Shown: positions 22,617 to 32,193, counted from the first letter of the stretch. The stretch: 64,000 bases of DNA from Winogradskyella sp. UBA3174 (GCF_002364335.1 NZ_DEXW01000080.1:70587-134586); one strand, 5' to 3'. Numbers and translations are program-made. Notes: a model not told the origin generated them from the sequence alone.

Positions 22617-24179
22617 ATGAAACGAAATTACATATTCAGTTGTTTATTACTCTTATTTGTTCAATTTTCTTCGGCGCAACAGATGCCAATAGATTTTTCT
22701 GATAATACAGATAATTTTACTGTATTTAGTGGTAGTGGTTTTTCATTTAATGTTAATCCAGACGAAACTAATGATGATGTTGGTCAGTTTTTTAATGATG
22801 GAGGTGATCCATGGCAAGGTTTTTTTGTAGATTTAAATCAGCCGATTAATTTATCTGAAGAACAAACGATTACATTATCTTTTTATTCTTTTGATCCTAA
22901 CACTCATACTGTTTTGATAAAACTAGAGAATGGAACTACTGCAGATGTTGAGGTCGTACAAAGTATTTCTGGTTCTGGTTGGACAAATGATGTTACTTTT
23001 AATTTTGCAAATGCTACATTTAGCGGTACAGGTACTTCTGTAAATGCAATGGGTAGTTTTACTAGACTAGTCATTTTTATTGATGGTGGGCAAACGATAG
23101 CAGGTACTTATTTAATAGATGATATTGATGATGGTACTGAGCCAATAGACCCCAATGTTTTAGATGTTATCTATTCAGACTTAGTCTGGGCGGATGAATT
23201 TGATACTAATGGAGCAATTGACGCAAATAATTGGTTTCATCAAACACAGTTACCAGCAGGCGGTAGCTGGTTTAATGGTGAAGCGCAACATTATACAGAT
23301 CGTATAGAAAATTCTTTTGTAGATAATGGCTTTTTAAATGTTACAGCAATAAAAGAACCGTTTACAGATCAAGGTGAGACTAAACAATATACGTCTGCGA
23401 GACTTAATTCTAAGTTTGCTTTTACTTATGGTAGAGTAGATGTTAGAGCTAAATTACCATTTGGGGAAGGTACTTGGCCAGCAATATGGACCTTAGGTAA
23501 AAATATTAATGAAGATGGTGCCTATTGGGATAATGAAGGTTTTGGAACGACAAATTGGCCTCTGTGTGGTGAAATTGATATTATGGAGCATGGCTTAGGT
23601 GCTACAAATCATGTAAGTAGTGCAATACATACAGCATGTTCTGGTTGCTTTGGTGCTACTATAAATTTTCAATCCTTTGTTCTAAATGATGTGGCAAATG
23701 AGTATCATGTATATTCAGTTAATTGGTCTCCAAATCAGATTACATTTTTAATTGATGGTGTTGGTTTTTACACCTATAACCCTCTTGTAAAAGATGTGAC
23801 TACTTGGCCTTTTTATGAAGATCAGTATTTAATTCTGAATATAGCTATGGGAGGTGTTTCTGGGGAAATAGATCCAAATTTTGATGAGAGTAGTATGGTT
23901 ATAGATTATGTAAGAGTTTTTCAAAACACAAATTTGAGCGTTGCAGATGAAGTTGGAAATCGTTTTATGGTATATCCAAATCCTGCTTCAAATCTATTAT
24001 CTATACAGACAACAGAACACGTTGACAGCTTAGAACTTTATAATACTCTTGGACAATTGGTATTAAACAAAACGATAAATACTAAAGAATTAAATATTGA
24101 ATATATAGATACAGGACTATATATTCTAAAAATATATTCAGGCTCTAGAACTGTTACAAAAAGAGTTATTATTGATTAA
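22617..24179 (+). CDS. secreted glycoside hydrolase family 16 enzyme with type IX secretion sorting domain
   Basis: 520 aa. Signal peptide to SSAQ (about residue 20). Residues about 25-170 form a beta-sandwich resembling a carbohydrate-binding module. GH16 domain from about 185 to 440 has the catalytic core GEIDIMEHG (nucleophile E319, acid/base E324). The last 70 residues (FMVYPNPASNLL... GLYILKIYSG) are a type A C-terminal sorting domain, so the enzyme should leave the cell or be surface-bound via T9SS. Most such marine enzymes cut beta-1,3-glucan (laminarin). No SusC/SusD pair is adjacent. The gene ends one base before the convergent ribB. Confidence 0.92.
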   Translation: MKRNYIFSCLLLLFVQFSSAQQMPIDFSDNTDNFTVFSGSGFSFNVNPDETNDDVGQFFNDGGDPWQGFFVDLNQPINLSEEQTITLSFYSFDPNTHTVLIKLENGTTADVEVVQSISGSGWTNDVTFNFANATFSGTGTSVNAMGSFTRLVIFIDGGQTIAGTYLIDDIDDGTEPIDPNVLDVIYSDLVWADEFDTNGAIDANNWFHQTQLPAGGSWFNGEAQHYTDRIENSFVDNGFLNVTAIKEPFTDQGETKQYTSARLNSKFAFTYGRVDVRAKLPFGEGTWPAIWTLGKNINEDGAYWDNEGFGTTNWPLCGEIDIMEHGLGATNHVSSAIHTACSGCFGATINFQSFVLNDVANEYHVYSVNWSPNQITFLIDGVGFYTYNPLVKDVTTWPFYEDQYLILNIAMGGVSGEIDPNFDESSMVIDYVRVFQNTNLSVADEVGNRFMVYPNPASNLLSIQTTEHVDSLELYNTLGQLVLNKTINTKELNIEYIDTGLYILKIYSGSRTVTKRVIID

Positions 24180-25328
24180 TTAGTAATTAATATATTCAAC
24201 AATTTCTAGTCCATAACCAATCATACCGACACGTTTGGTCTGCAAGCTATTAGACATTAGTTTGAGTTTACTTATTTTAAGGTCGTGTAGTATTTGAGCA
24301 CCTATACCGAAATCTTTAGTATCCATACCAATACTTGGTGCTTTTACTAATTGACCATCAACTTGGTTTTCTTTTAAAATAGAAAGACGAGATAATAAGT
24401 TTATAGATTCCGCCTGTTGATTAATAAATATAATAGCACCTTTTCCATTAGTATTTATGACATTAAACATATCATCTAACTTTTGGTCTGCGTTATTTGT
24501 TAAAGTACCTAGAATATCATTGTTTACTAATGTAGAATTAACTCGAGTAACAATAGATTCATTAGATTTCCAATTTCCTTTTGTTAAAGCAATATGTATT
24601 TGATTATTTGTAGTTTGTAAATAGGCTCTTAATCTAAATTTACCAAAACGTGTTTCTATATCAAAATCTTCTTTCTTGTCTATTAAAGAATCGTACTCCA
24701 TACGGTAGGCTACCAAATCTTCAATAGAAACAATTTTTAAGTCAAATTTATTTGCAACTTTTAGTAATTGAGGCAATCTTGCCATTGTTCCATCTTCGTT
24801 CATTATTTCGACAATAACACCTGCTGGCTCAAAACCAGCTAAACGTGCAAAGTCAATTGCAGCCTCAGTATGACCTGTTCGCCTTAAAACACCACCCTCT
24901 TTAGCCACTAATGGGAAAATATGACCTGGTCTAGCAAGTTCAAACCCTTTTGTTTCTTTATTAACTAATGCTTGTACTGTTTTGGATCTATCACTAGCAG
25001 AGATTCCTGTGCTTACACCATTTCCTCTTAAATCTACAGATACTGTAAATGCAGTTTCCATAGGGTCTGTGTTATTTCTAACCATCATACTCAACTCCAA
25101 GTCTTCACAACGGTGTTCAGTAAGTGGTGTACAGATTAAACCACGACCATGAGTTGCCATAAAGTTTATCATTTCTGGAGTTACCTTTTCGGCAGCTGCT
25201 AAAAAATCACCTTCATTTTCTCTATTTTCATCATCAACAACAATAATAATCTTGCCTTGACGAATATCTTCGATAGCTTCTTCAATGGTATTTAAGCTTG
25301 TTTTGGTAGTCGCAGTTTGACTTGTCAT
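24180..25328 (-). CDS. ribB: 3,4-dihydroxy-2-butanone-4-phosphate synthase (RibB) fused to degenerate GTP cyclohydrolase II domain
   Basis: 382 aa. RibB domain, residues 1-210, is intact: DDENRENEGD (about 32-41), HGRGLIC, GISASDRSKT, and GHTEAAIDFA. It makes the four-carbon riboflavin precursor from ribulose-5-phosphate. The C-terminal RibA-like half has kept DFGIGAQIL but contains no cysteine at all, so the zinc-binding Cys triad is missing, and the catalytic RGHEGRG region is replaced. It probably does not hydrolyse GTP. Similar degenerate fusions occur in other Bacteroidota. Its promoter box lies just beyond the lptF stop. Confidence 0.92.
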   Translation of the reverse strand: MTSQTATTKTSLNTIEEAIEDIRQGKIIIVVDDENRENEGDFLAAAEKVTPEMINFMATHGRGLICTPLTEHRCEDLELSMMVRNNTDPMETAFTVSVDLRGNGVSTGISASDRSKTVQALVNKETKGFELARPGHIFPLVAKEGGVLRRTGHTEAAIDFARLAGFEPAGVIVEIMNEDGTMARLPQLLKVANKFDLKIVSIEDLVAYRMEYDSLIDKKEDFDIETRFGKFRLRAYLQTTNNQIHIALTKGNWKSNESIVTRVNSTLVNNDILGTLTNNADQKLDDMFNVINTNGKGAIIFINQQAESINLLSRLSILKENQVDGQLVKAPSIGMDTKDFGIGAQILHDLKISKLKLMSNSLQTKRVGMIGYGLEIVEYINY

Positions 25329-25347
25329 GGTGTTAAATTTAATAATG

Positions 25348-25355
25348 CAAAGATA
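25348..25355 (-). promoter_or_regulatory. -7 promoter box TATCTTTG of ribB
   Basis: Exact match, followed by CA, 19 bases before the ribB ATG. A TTG lies 22 bases upstream within the end of the permease gene. The promoter sits directly beside the lptF-type stop codon at 25359. Confidence 0.7.
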
Positions 25356-25358
25356 CGT

Positions 25359-27338
25359 TTATTTTATATTTTGTAAGCAAGTCTGATAGAAGTCTTGAGC
25401 CATTTTATTTCTCAAAATCATATACTTAAAAGGATAAATAGGAAGCGTTATTAATAGAATTAATGGGTTTATACGTTTGGCTTTTTGGTCAATAGCTTTG
25501 TAGAATTTAGAATAAACAAAAGCATCAACTATTACATAAATTACAAAAAACACAAAGGATATAATACTTAGACTTAAGCAAGTCTCTGCAATCTCTTCTA
25601 ATTTATTATTCTTTAATATAAAATGAAGTATTAATAATATGCCGCCAATAGAATAGCTCACTAGACTTGTTTTAGAATAATCTTTATAGTCTTTATACAA
25701 AGCTTTCGCATTAATAAGTTTTTCAGGAATTTCTAGACCTTTTTCCTTTAAACCCTCAAGTGCTATATTTCTATTTAATAAATTATGAAGGGCTATTTCT
25801 TTAGGTTTTTTATCTAAATCAAAGTCACCTTGTTTTTTTATAATAGCAACAAGTTCTTCAATTTCATATTTCTTATAATAGTTATAAGATTTAGTATCAG
25901 TTTCTGAAAGTTGTAGTTTGTTTTTTGCAGTAAATAGTCTTTTAAGTGGTACAATAATAGCATCGAACTCAAATACGCCTCTATCGTTGGTCGCTCTTGT
26001 AGTTAAATAAATACTTAACGGTAGCATTACTGCTGTAGACAACCAAGCACCAATTATTGGATTAAAACTTCCTTTTTCTGCACTATTTCTTGTAAAGATT
26101 CCGAAAAAATGATAGGTTAAAAATAAAACTACAGCAATTATTATTGGCAAACCTAGACCGCCTTTTCTTATTAAAGCTCCTAAAGGTGCGCCTACAAAGA
26201 AAAGTATAATGCAAGAAAGCGCTAAAATAAACTTATCGTGAAGTGCTATAATGTGTTTGTTAAGGTTAATGTCCTTAATAGAAAAGTTCTTTTTATTTGA
26301 ATCTAATATCTGTCTTGTGCTGTTAGAAGAGTTAATTGCTAAATTTAGGATTTGCACTTTTTTTGCTGTATCAAAAATATCTAAAATTTTGCCAGTATAA
26401 ATGGAATCTACTGCAGTTGTATCAATACTCAAATTTAAAGCTCTGTATGTAGTTCTGTTAAAAAGTGTCGATGCTAGTGTTTCATAATCATCTTTTTTCT
26501 TTAGAAATAGACTATCTATTGCGTAATTCAATTGCCCTACTGTTAGCATTTTCGCTTTATTAGAGCTGTTTTTCTCGTCTAAATCTTCTGAGCTTAAAAT
26601 CTCTAAATCTATATTGATAATATAACTGTCAAAATAGCTATTTGCATGTGGTTTATTAGCTTCTTGTCGTCTATCTTTACTTATGATTTCTTCATAACGA
26701 TTTCCATTGATTAGCTCTAATTGCAGCACATTGGAATCAGGGGTGCTTTTTAATTCACCTTTTTCTGAAATTATAACTTTATAATTACCTGTTCGTGTTG
26801 CTTTTTCATGAATAACAACACCCTCTAAAAACTGACCACGATCACCAGACTTGCTATCAACTTTTATATTAATATTTCCAATCTCGTTAAATTGACCTTC
26901 TGCAATTGCCAAAGCTGGCTTCACTTTTGCTATATTTCTTCTTAGATTATAGAAATTATATTCTCCCCAAGGAATCACGTTGTTGGCAAAAAAGAAACAA
27001 CCAATACCAAGAGCTATTATGAATATACTAAGGCTTCTCATGGAGCGTTGCAGAGAAATACCTGTAGATTTCATAGCAGCAAATTCATAATTTTCGGCAA
27101 AATTACCAAAAACCATTATCGAAGATAGAAGTACAGTAAGTGGAACTACCAAAGGAATTAGCTTTGGCATGTAGTATAAAATAAATTTAGCAGTTACAGA
27201 GACATCTAAATCTTTACCAGCAAGTTCAGCTATATATAGCCAAACACCTTGTAAAACAAAGATGAACATGAATATAATAAAGACGCTAAAAAACGTCCTT
27301 AAGAATGTGATAAGTATGTACCTATCTAATATTTTCAC
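25359..27338 (-). CDS. LptF/LptG-family (YjgP/YjgQ) permease with C-terminal extension
   Basis: 659 aa. The N-terminal 430 residues follow the LptF/G plan: ILDRYILITFLRTFF at the start, TM segments near 15-35, 60-80 and 100-120, a periplasmic beta-jellyroll domain, then three TMs (from about 370). It should be the inner-membrane subunit of the ABC complex that lifts lipopolysaccharide. An extra 200-residue tail follows: a charged cytoplasmic part, and two further helices near 560-625. This is much longer than the roughly 360 aa of the E. coli protein. It follows the LolA-like gene after 17 bases. Confidence 0.88.
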   Translation of the reverse strand: MKILDRYILITFLRTFFSVFIIFMFIFVLQGVWLYIAELAGKDLDVSVTAKFILYYMPKLIPLVVPLTVLLSSIMVFGNFAENYEFAAMKSTGISLQRSMRSLSIFIIALGIGCFFFANNVIPWGEYNFYNLRRNIAKVKPALAIAEGQFNEIGNINIKVDSKSGDRGQFLEGVVIHEKATRTGNYKVIISEKGELKSTPDSNVLQLELINGNRYEEIISKDRRQEANKPHANSYFDSYIINIDLEILSSEDLDEKNSSNKAKMLTVGQLNYAIDSLFLKKKDDYETLASTLFNRTTYRALNLSIDTTAVDSIYTGKILDIFDTAKKVQILNLAINSSNSTRQILDSNKKNFSIKDINLNKHIIALHDKFILALSCIILFFVGAPLGALIRKGGLGLPIIIAVVLFLTYHFFGIFTRNSAEKGSFNPIIGAWLSTAVMLPLSIYLTTRATNDRGVFEFDAIIVPLKRLFTAKNKLQLSETDTKSYNYYKKYEIEELVAIIKKQGDFDLDKKPKEIALHNLLNRNIALEGLKEKGLEIPEKLINAKALYKDYKDYSKTSLVSYSIGGILLILHFILKNNKLEEIAETCLSLSIISFVFFVIYVIVDAFVYSKFYKAIDQKAKRINPLILLITLPIYPFKYMILRNKMAQDFYQTCLQNIK

Positions 27339-27355
27339 AAGTTAAAATTTAGGCC

Positions 27356-27997
27356 TTAATCGATTTTATTGATAAAGTAATCACTGTATTTACTTTCGTC
27401 AAATGTAAATAAGGTTTTTGATATAGGCTCATCAGTTTTAAAAGAATTAACGGTTAACGTTGTTTTTGTTCCGTCTTGTCCTACTTCAATTAAATTATAG
27501 ATGTGTTTTGTAGTTGCGTCAATACCTAATAAGATATATTTCATTTCTGCATCAGCATCAATAGGATTCAATTTTACATATTGAATTTTTCTACCTTTTA
27601 CATTCTGCATGATATCCATTTTATAGGTATAACCATCTTCATAAAATGATAGCATTTCACTTGGTGTAATTGTACCTTCTTCATTAGTATTGTCTGAAGA
27701 AATTGTAACCTCTTCATCTTCGGGATTAATTGTGTAGAGGGTTTTTCCGTTAAAAATACGAGTTAAACCTAGAATGTTTAATTTATATTTTTCACCTTCA
27801 ATAACAACGTCACCACGTGTTTCTTGACTTATATTTTCACTAACATTATTTAATTCGTACTTAAAATCTAAACTGACGTTTTTATAAGATTTAATCTTTT
27901 GGCTTACTTCAGAAAGTAATGCTTCAGCCTTTGTGTCGTTCTGTGCAAATCCAACACAACCTAATGCTAAAATCGTTATTATAAATAATCTTTTCAT
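27356..27997 (-). CDS. LolA-like outer-membrane lipoprotein carrier protein
   Basis: 213 aa. Signal peptide to GFAQ (about residue 19). The mature part fits LolA-like half-barrels: SLDFKYELNN, TRGDVVIEGEKYKLNI, and GKTLYTINPEDEEVTI. LolA carries lipoproteins across the periplasm; Bacteroidota proteins of this type are divergent and may serve other lipids. Upstream is ftsK (stop 21 bases away) and downstream an LptF-type permease, a conserved envelope block in flavobacteria. Confidence 0.85.
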   Translation of the reverse strand: MKRLFIITILALGCVGFAQNDTKAEALLSEVSQKIKSYKNVSLDFKYELNNVSENISQETRGDVVIEGEKYKLNILGLTRIFNGKTLYTINPEDEEVTISSDNTNEEGTITPSEMLSFYEDGYTYKMDIMQNVKGRKIQYVKLNPIDADAEMKYILLGIDATTKHIYNLIEVGQDGTKTTLTVNSFKTDEPISKTLFTFDESKYSDYFINKID

Positions 27998-28018
27998 TTT
28001 ATATATGCTCTAAATTCT

Positions 28019-30445
28019 TTATTGTTTCTCGTTTTCTAATAATTGATCTAAGGACGCTAAATCTGGGACTAAAACTTGTCTTGCTTTACTGCCTTCAAAA
28101 TTACCTACAATACCTGCAGCTTCTAATTGATCTATAATTCGACCTGCTCTATTGTAACCTAATTTAAGTTTACGCTGTAACAAAGATGCTGAGCCTTGTT
28201 GTGATGTTACAATAATTTCTGCTGCATCTCTAAATAATTTATCTCTGTCAGCTATATCTACATCAAGATTTGTGCCACCTTCTTCACCAACATACTCTGG
28301 TAATAGGTGTGCATCTGGATATGCTTTTTGAGAGCCAATAAATTCAGTAATCTTTTCAACTTCTGGTGTGTCTACAAAGGCGCACTGTATTCGTATTAAA
28401 TCGTTGCCTTGGGTGTATAACATATCACCACGACCAATTAATTGGTCTGCGCCAGAGCCATCTAAAATTGTACGCGAATCTATTTTACTAGTTACTCTAA
28501 ACGCAATACGTGCTGGGAAATTTGCCTTAATTATACCAGTAATTACATTTACCGAAGGCCTTTGTGTTGCAATGATTAAATGAATACCAATGGCACGTGC
28601 TAATTGTGCTAAACGTGCAATAGGTGTCTCTACTTCTTTACCAGCCGTCATTATTAAATCTGCAAACTCATCTACAACTAATACGATGTATGGTAAGAAT
28701 GTATGGCCATCATTTGGGTTTAGTTTTCTTGCCTTAAACTTAGTATTGTATTCAGCAATATTTCTACAAAAGGCGTTTTTCAGCATTTCGTATCGGTTAT
28801 CCATTTCAATACAAAGTGAATTTAATGTATTAATCACTTTAGTGTTATCTGTAATAATAGCTTCTTCACTATCTGGTAATTTTGCTAAGTAATGACGTTC
28901 AATTTTATTAAAAAGCGTCAATTCTACCTTTTTAGGATCTACGAGTACAAATTTAACTTCAGCTGGATGTTTCTTATATAATAATGATGTTAATACAGCA
29001 TTTAAACCAACAGATTTTCCTTGTCCTGTTGCACCAGCCATAAGTAAATGGGGCATTTTTGCTAAATCTACGACCAATGTTTCGTTACTAATGGTTTTAC
29101 CCAAAGCTATAGGTAATTCCATTTTTGATTGCTGAAACTTTTGTGACGCAATGACAGAACGCATCGATACGATAGTAGAATTTTTATTTGGCACTTCAAT
29201 ACCAATAGTTCCTTTACCAGGAATAGGTGCAATAATTCTAATGCCTAATGCAGAAAGCGATAAGGCAATATCATCTTCTAAATTTTTAATTTTTGAAATT
29301 CTAATACCAGCGTCTGGTACAATTTCATAAAGTGTTACTGTGGGACCAATAGTAGCTTTTATACTACTAATACCTATCTTATAATTATTAAGCGTATCAA
29401 CGATACGGTTTTTGTTTTCTTCGAGTTCTTCTTGGTCTATTGAAATTCCTTCGTTATCGTATTTTTTAAGCAAATCTAATGTCGGAAATTGAAATTTCCC
29501 TAACTCTAACGTAGGATCAAACTGTCCGAAATCTGCAACGAGTTTATCAGATAAATTATCTGTTTCAGATTTCTCTTCTTTAGTGGCTTCAACTTCAATC
29601 TTAATCTCAGGTTCTTCAATAGTTTCTTCTACAGGTTTCTCAGCCACTTCCATCTTAAGAGCTTCTTTCTTTGGCTCTGGCTTAGAATGGTTACTTATGG
29701 TGGGTTCTAAATTTTTAAGCGGAATTTCAAAAGCAGATTTAAAAGCTTCAGCTTCGTCAGATAAACTATTATCTACTGCTACGGTAGCATCATTACTCGT
29801 TTTTTTATTAGTATTAAGTTCATCATTAATGTCGCGTTTGGCTTTCTTAAATAGGTTTACAAAAGTATCACCTGTAACTTTAAACCGAATCGCTAAATAG
29901 GTGATAACACCAAATAATAGAAGTAAAGCAGTGCCAATTTTACCTATATAATCTTGAAAGAAATGATTCATCTCATAACCAATTGTACCACCAAGAAGAT
30001 CGTATTTATGTGTAAAGAACCCTAAAAATATAGATAGCCAAATGACTATTAGTGTTCCCCATATCCAATGTTTGCGTAATCGTACTTTTTTTAAGTTTAA
30101 AGTTGTATAAACACCCGAAAGAAATATTAATCCTGAAAAAATAAATGAAGGGATACCAAATCCTTTGGTAATAAATAATTCGCTAACCCATGCACCAGCT
30201 TGACTTGCCCAATTCTTGTAATCTTCTGAGCGTTCTGGAAATGTACTGAGGACACTTTGATCTTCTTTTCCTGTAATGATATAAGACAGAAAAGAGATAA
30301 ACAGAAGTACACCAAGTATAATCATTAAACTTCCAAAAATAAGTTTTTGTTGATTAGACAGTTTAAACGAAGGTTTTTTTAGTCCAGACTTTGTCTTTGG
30401 CTTCGCTTTGGTTGTGGTTTTCTTTTTAGTTGTTCTTTTTGCCAT
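28019..30445 (-). CDS. ftsK: DNA translocase FtsK
   Basis: 808 aa, typical for Bacteroidota. A basic N-terminus (Lys/Thr-rich first 30 residues), four TM segments between about residues 35 and 190, an acidic linker to about 300, then the RecA-like motor with Walker A GATGQGKSVG (near 470) and Walker B LVVDEFADL. The C-terminal winged-helix gamma domain (QRKLKLGYNRAGRIIDQLE) reads KOPS-like sequences. It pumps chromosome dimers at the septum and assists XerCD. First gene of the ftsK-lolA-lptF set. Confidence 0.96.
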   Translation of the reverse strand: MAKRTTKKKTTTKAKPKTKSGLKKPSFKLSNQQKLIFGSLMIILGVLLFISFLSYIITGKEDQSVLSTFPERSEDYKNWASQAGAWVSELFITKGFGIPSFIFSGLIFLSGVYTTLNLKKVRLRKHWIWGTLIVIWLSIFLGFFTHKYDLLGGTIGYEMNHFFQDYIGKIGTALLLLFGVITYLAIRFKVTGDTFVNLFKKAKRDINDELNTNKKTSNDATVAVDNSLSDEAEAFKSAFEIPLKNLEPTISNHSKPEPKKEALKMEVAEKPVEETIEEPEIKIEVEATKEEKSETDNLSDKLVADFGQFDPTLELGKFQFPTLDLLKKYDNEGISIDQEELEENKNRIVDTLNNYKIGISSIKATIGPTVTLYEIVPDAGIRISKIKNLEDDIALSLSALGIRIIAPIPGKGTIGIEVPNKNSTIVSMRSVIASQKFQQSKMELPIALGKTISNETLVVDLAKMPHLLMAGATGQGKSVGLNAVLTSLLYKKHPAEVKFVLVDPKKVELTLFNKIERHYLAKLPDSEEAIITDNTKVINTLNSLCIEMDNRYEMLKNAFCRNIAEYNTKFKARKLNPNDGHTFLPYIVLVVDEFADLIMTAGKEVETPIARLAQLARAIGIHLIIATQRPSVNVITGIIKANFPARIAFRVTSKIDSRTILDGSGADQLIGRGDMLYTQGNDLIRIQCAFVDTPEVEKITEFIGSQKAYPDAHLLPEYVGEEGGTNLDVDIADRDKLFRDAAEIIVTSQQGSASLLQRKLKLGYNRAGRIIDQLEAAGIVGNFEGSKARQVLVPDLASLDQLLENEKQ

Positions 30446-30477
30446 ATTTACTTTCCGATTAAACGGAAATTTATTGT

Positions 30478-31242
30478 TTATTTATAATCTCTTGTTTTTT
30501 GTGAGATTCCATTAATATAATCATTAATAATTCTTAGTTTCTGTGCTTCTTCGCATCCTTTAAAATTATTAATATCATCATTAATTATTCTTTTATTGTA
30601 AAATTCTAAATATTTACTTGCTAATGGTAAATAAGACCACTGCCATTTTTCTAAATTATAATTTGTTCTGTTCTCATTTTTTTTTCAGAATAAACTTGAT
30701 AAAAACCAAATCCAATCGCATTATCTTTTAATCATTTATAAACTTCGAGTCTTTTTCCGCTGCTAAAATACGAATTACTTAAACTATTTAAATCTAAATC
30801 TGTTCCCCAATGATGTCTTCATGAACTTGGCATAGAACTATATTCTAATATCTTTTAGTATGCGTTGTGTTGATTATAGGTTTTTATAACGTTCCCAAAT
30901 AGCTTTTTGCTCATTAAAATTACTTGTTCCCGAAAGAATTATTAAATCTATATGATCTGCTTTTGGAGCATTATACATATTTAAAAAAGCATTATAAACT
31001 TCAGTATTTAAATATACTTCTTTTGCAGAATAGATGCTTCCGGCTTTTGTAAAAGTTGAATCTGTTTTGTAATTAAATTTTCCTAGAACAAATTCTTTAG
31101 TGATATTAACTAAGTGGTTTTTAAAAGTGGTAATTGGATCTAAAGCTGTTTCAGAAATATCAATTTGACTGAATTTTTTATCACCCGAATTACAACTTAA
31201 AAACAAAATTATACCAGAAAACGTAGTAAATATGAATTTCAT
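30478..31242 (-). pseudogene. decayed VanY-type D-alanyl-D-alanine carboxypeptidase (M15B) lipoprotein
   Basis: Reconstructed by hand. ATG at 31242 starts a lipoprotein (lipobox LFLSC) that is open to a stop at 30874, ending FNEQKAIWERYKNL. After a frameshift the reading continues as KILEYSSMPSS, then a TGA stop, RHHWGTDLDLNSL, a second TGA in place of the Trp of YKWLKDN, and GFGFYQVYSEK. Another frameshift leads to NYNLEKWQWSYLPLA and GISQKTRDYK, stopping at 30478. RHHWGTDLD is the M15B zinc motif; the WHW motif reads WQW, losing another metal ligand. Two stops plus at least two frameshifts make it non-functional. It lies between diacylglycerol kinase and ftsK. Confidence 0.88.
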
Positions 31243-31318
31243 TCTCTTGTTTAAAGTATTGAAAATTCGAGTTAAACAAAAATACAAATATGTAGCGTTT
31301 ATTCTATTGGTTTTGGTA

Positions 31319-31687
31319 TTAAAGTATTTTAGGTAAATAAATAATACCAGCAATAATTGTAGCTATAATTGAGGCAATAAAGACAGCACCAGCAGCAACG
31401 TCTTTTATTAAACCAATTTTTGGATGATGTTCTGGGTGAATAAAGTCAGCAATATATTCTACGGCAGTATTCAGGCCCTCTATGCTCATTACCAAACCAA
31501 TCATGGCAACTTGAAACATCCATTCTGTGGTAGATATTTCAAAATAAAACCCAGCTATGGTCACTATTATAGCAATGAATAGCTGAATTTTTATACTTGC
31601 TTCGGTTTTAATAAGAATGAGCATGCCTTTAAAGGCATACCCGACACTCTTTATTCTGTTTATAATGAATGGTTCTTCTTTTTGCAT
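31319..31687 (-). CDS. diacylglycerol kinase family protein (DgkA-type)
   Basis: 122 aa, usual length. Three TM segments and the family motifs: an N-terminal FAFKG-like AFKGMLIL, SIEGLNTAVEYIAD (about residues 67-80), and KDVAAGAVF (about 95-103). It phosphorylates diacylglycerol or undecaprenol in the inner membrane; the Gram-positive-like spacing cannot be judged by eye, so the substrate is open. The start lies five bases after the tpx stop, so tpx-dgkA form an operon. Confidence 0.9.
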   Translation of the reverse strand: MQKEEPFIINRIKSVGYAFKGMLILIKTEASIKIQLFIAIIVTIAGFYFEISTTEWMFQVAMIGLVMSIEGLNTAVEYIADFIHPEHHPKIGLIKDVAAGAVFIASIIATIIAGIIYLPKIL

Positions 31688-31692
31688 ACCAA

Positions 31693-32193
31693 CTATGCTA
31701 AGCTAGCTAAAGCACTTTCGTAATTTGGTTCGTCTGCAATTTCTGTTACTTGCTCAGTATGTAAAATAGTACCATCTGTATCAATTGTAACAATACAACG
31801 CGATAAAAGCGACTCAAAAGCTCCTGACTTAAAAGTTAATCCATAATCTTTACCAAAATTCCCTGTTTTATAGTCAGATAGGCTTACAACATTTTCTATA
31901 CCTTCTGCGCCGCAGAATCTAGCCATTGCAAACGGTAAATCTTTAGAAATACATAACACTTTAGTGTTTTCTAATCCACTAGCTTTTTCGTTAAAGGTTC
32001 TTATAGATTGTGCACAAGTACCTGTGTCTACACTTGGGAAAATATTTAATACTAATCTATGTCCTTTAAAATCTGCATGAGATTTATCTGCTAACTCTGT
32101 ATCGGTGAGTTTAAAATTTGGTGCTTTATCACCAACTTTTGGTAAATTACCTATTGTTTCTACAGGAGTTCCTCCTAATGTTACGTTTGCCAT
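31693..32193 (-). CDS. tpx: thiol peroxidase (Tpx)
   Basis: 166 aa, the family length. Peroxidatic Cys60 in SVDTGTCAQS, resolving Cys94 in ARFCGAEG; this spacing is the signature of atypical 2-Cys Tpx. It reduces hydrogen peroxide and alkyl peroxides with thioredoxin. First gene of a two-gene operon with diacylglycerol kinase. No -7 box was seen in the AT-rich upstream region. Confidence 0.95.
   Translation of the reverse strand: MANVTLGGTPVETIGNLPKVGDKAPNFKLTDTELADKSHADFKGHRLVLNIFPSVDTGTCAQSIRTFNEKASGLENTKVLCISKDLPFAMARFCGAEGIENVVSLSDYKTGNFGKDYGLTFKSGAFESLLSRCIVTIDTDGTILHTEQVTEIADEPNYESALASLA

Noticed and set aside
30446..30477. Inverted repeat TTTCCG / CGGAAA before ftsK as a LexA-type operator
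   Set aside because: Six-base arms with an AT spacer in AT-rich DNA; no second copy near a damage-response gene in this window, so nothing supports an operator role.
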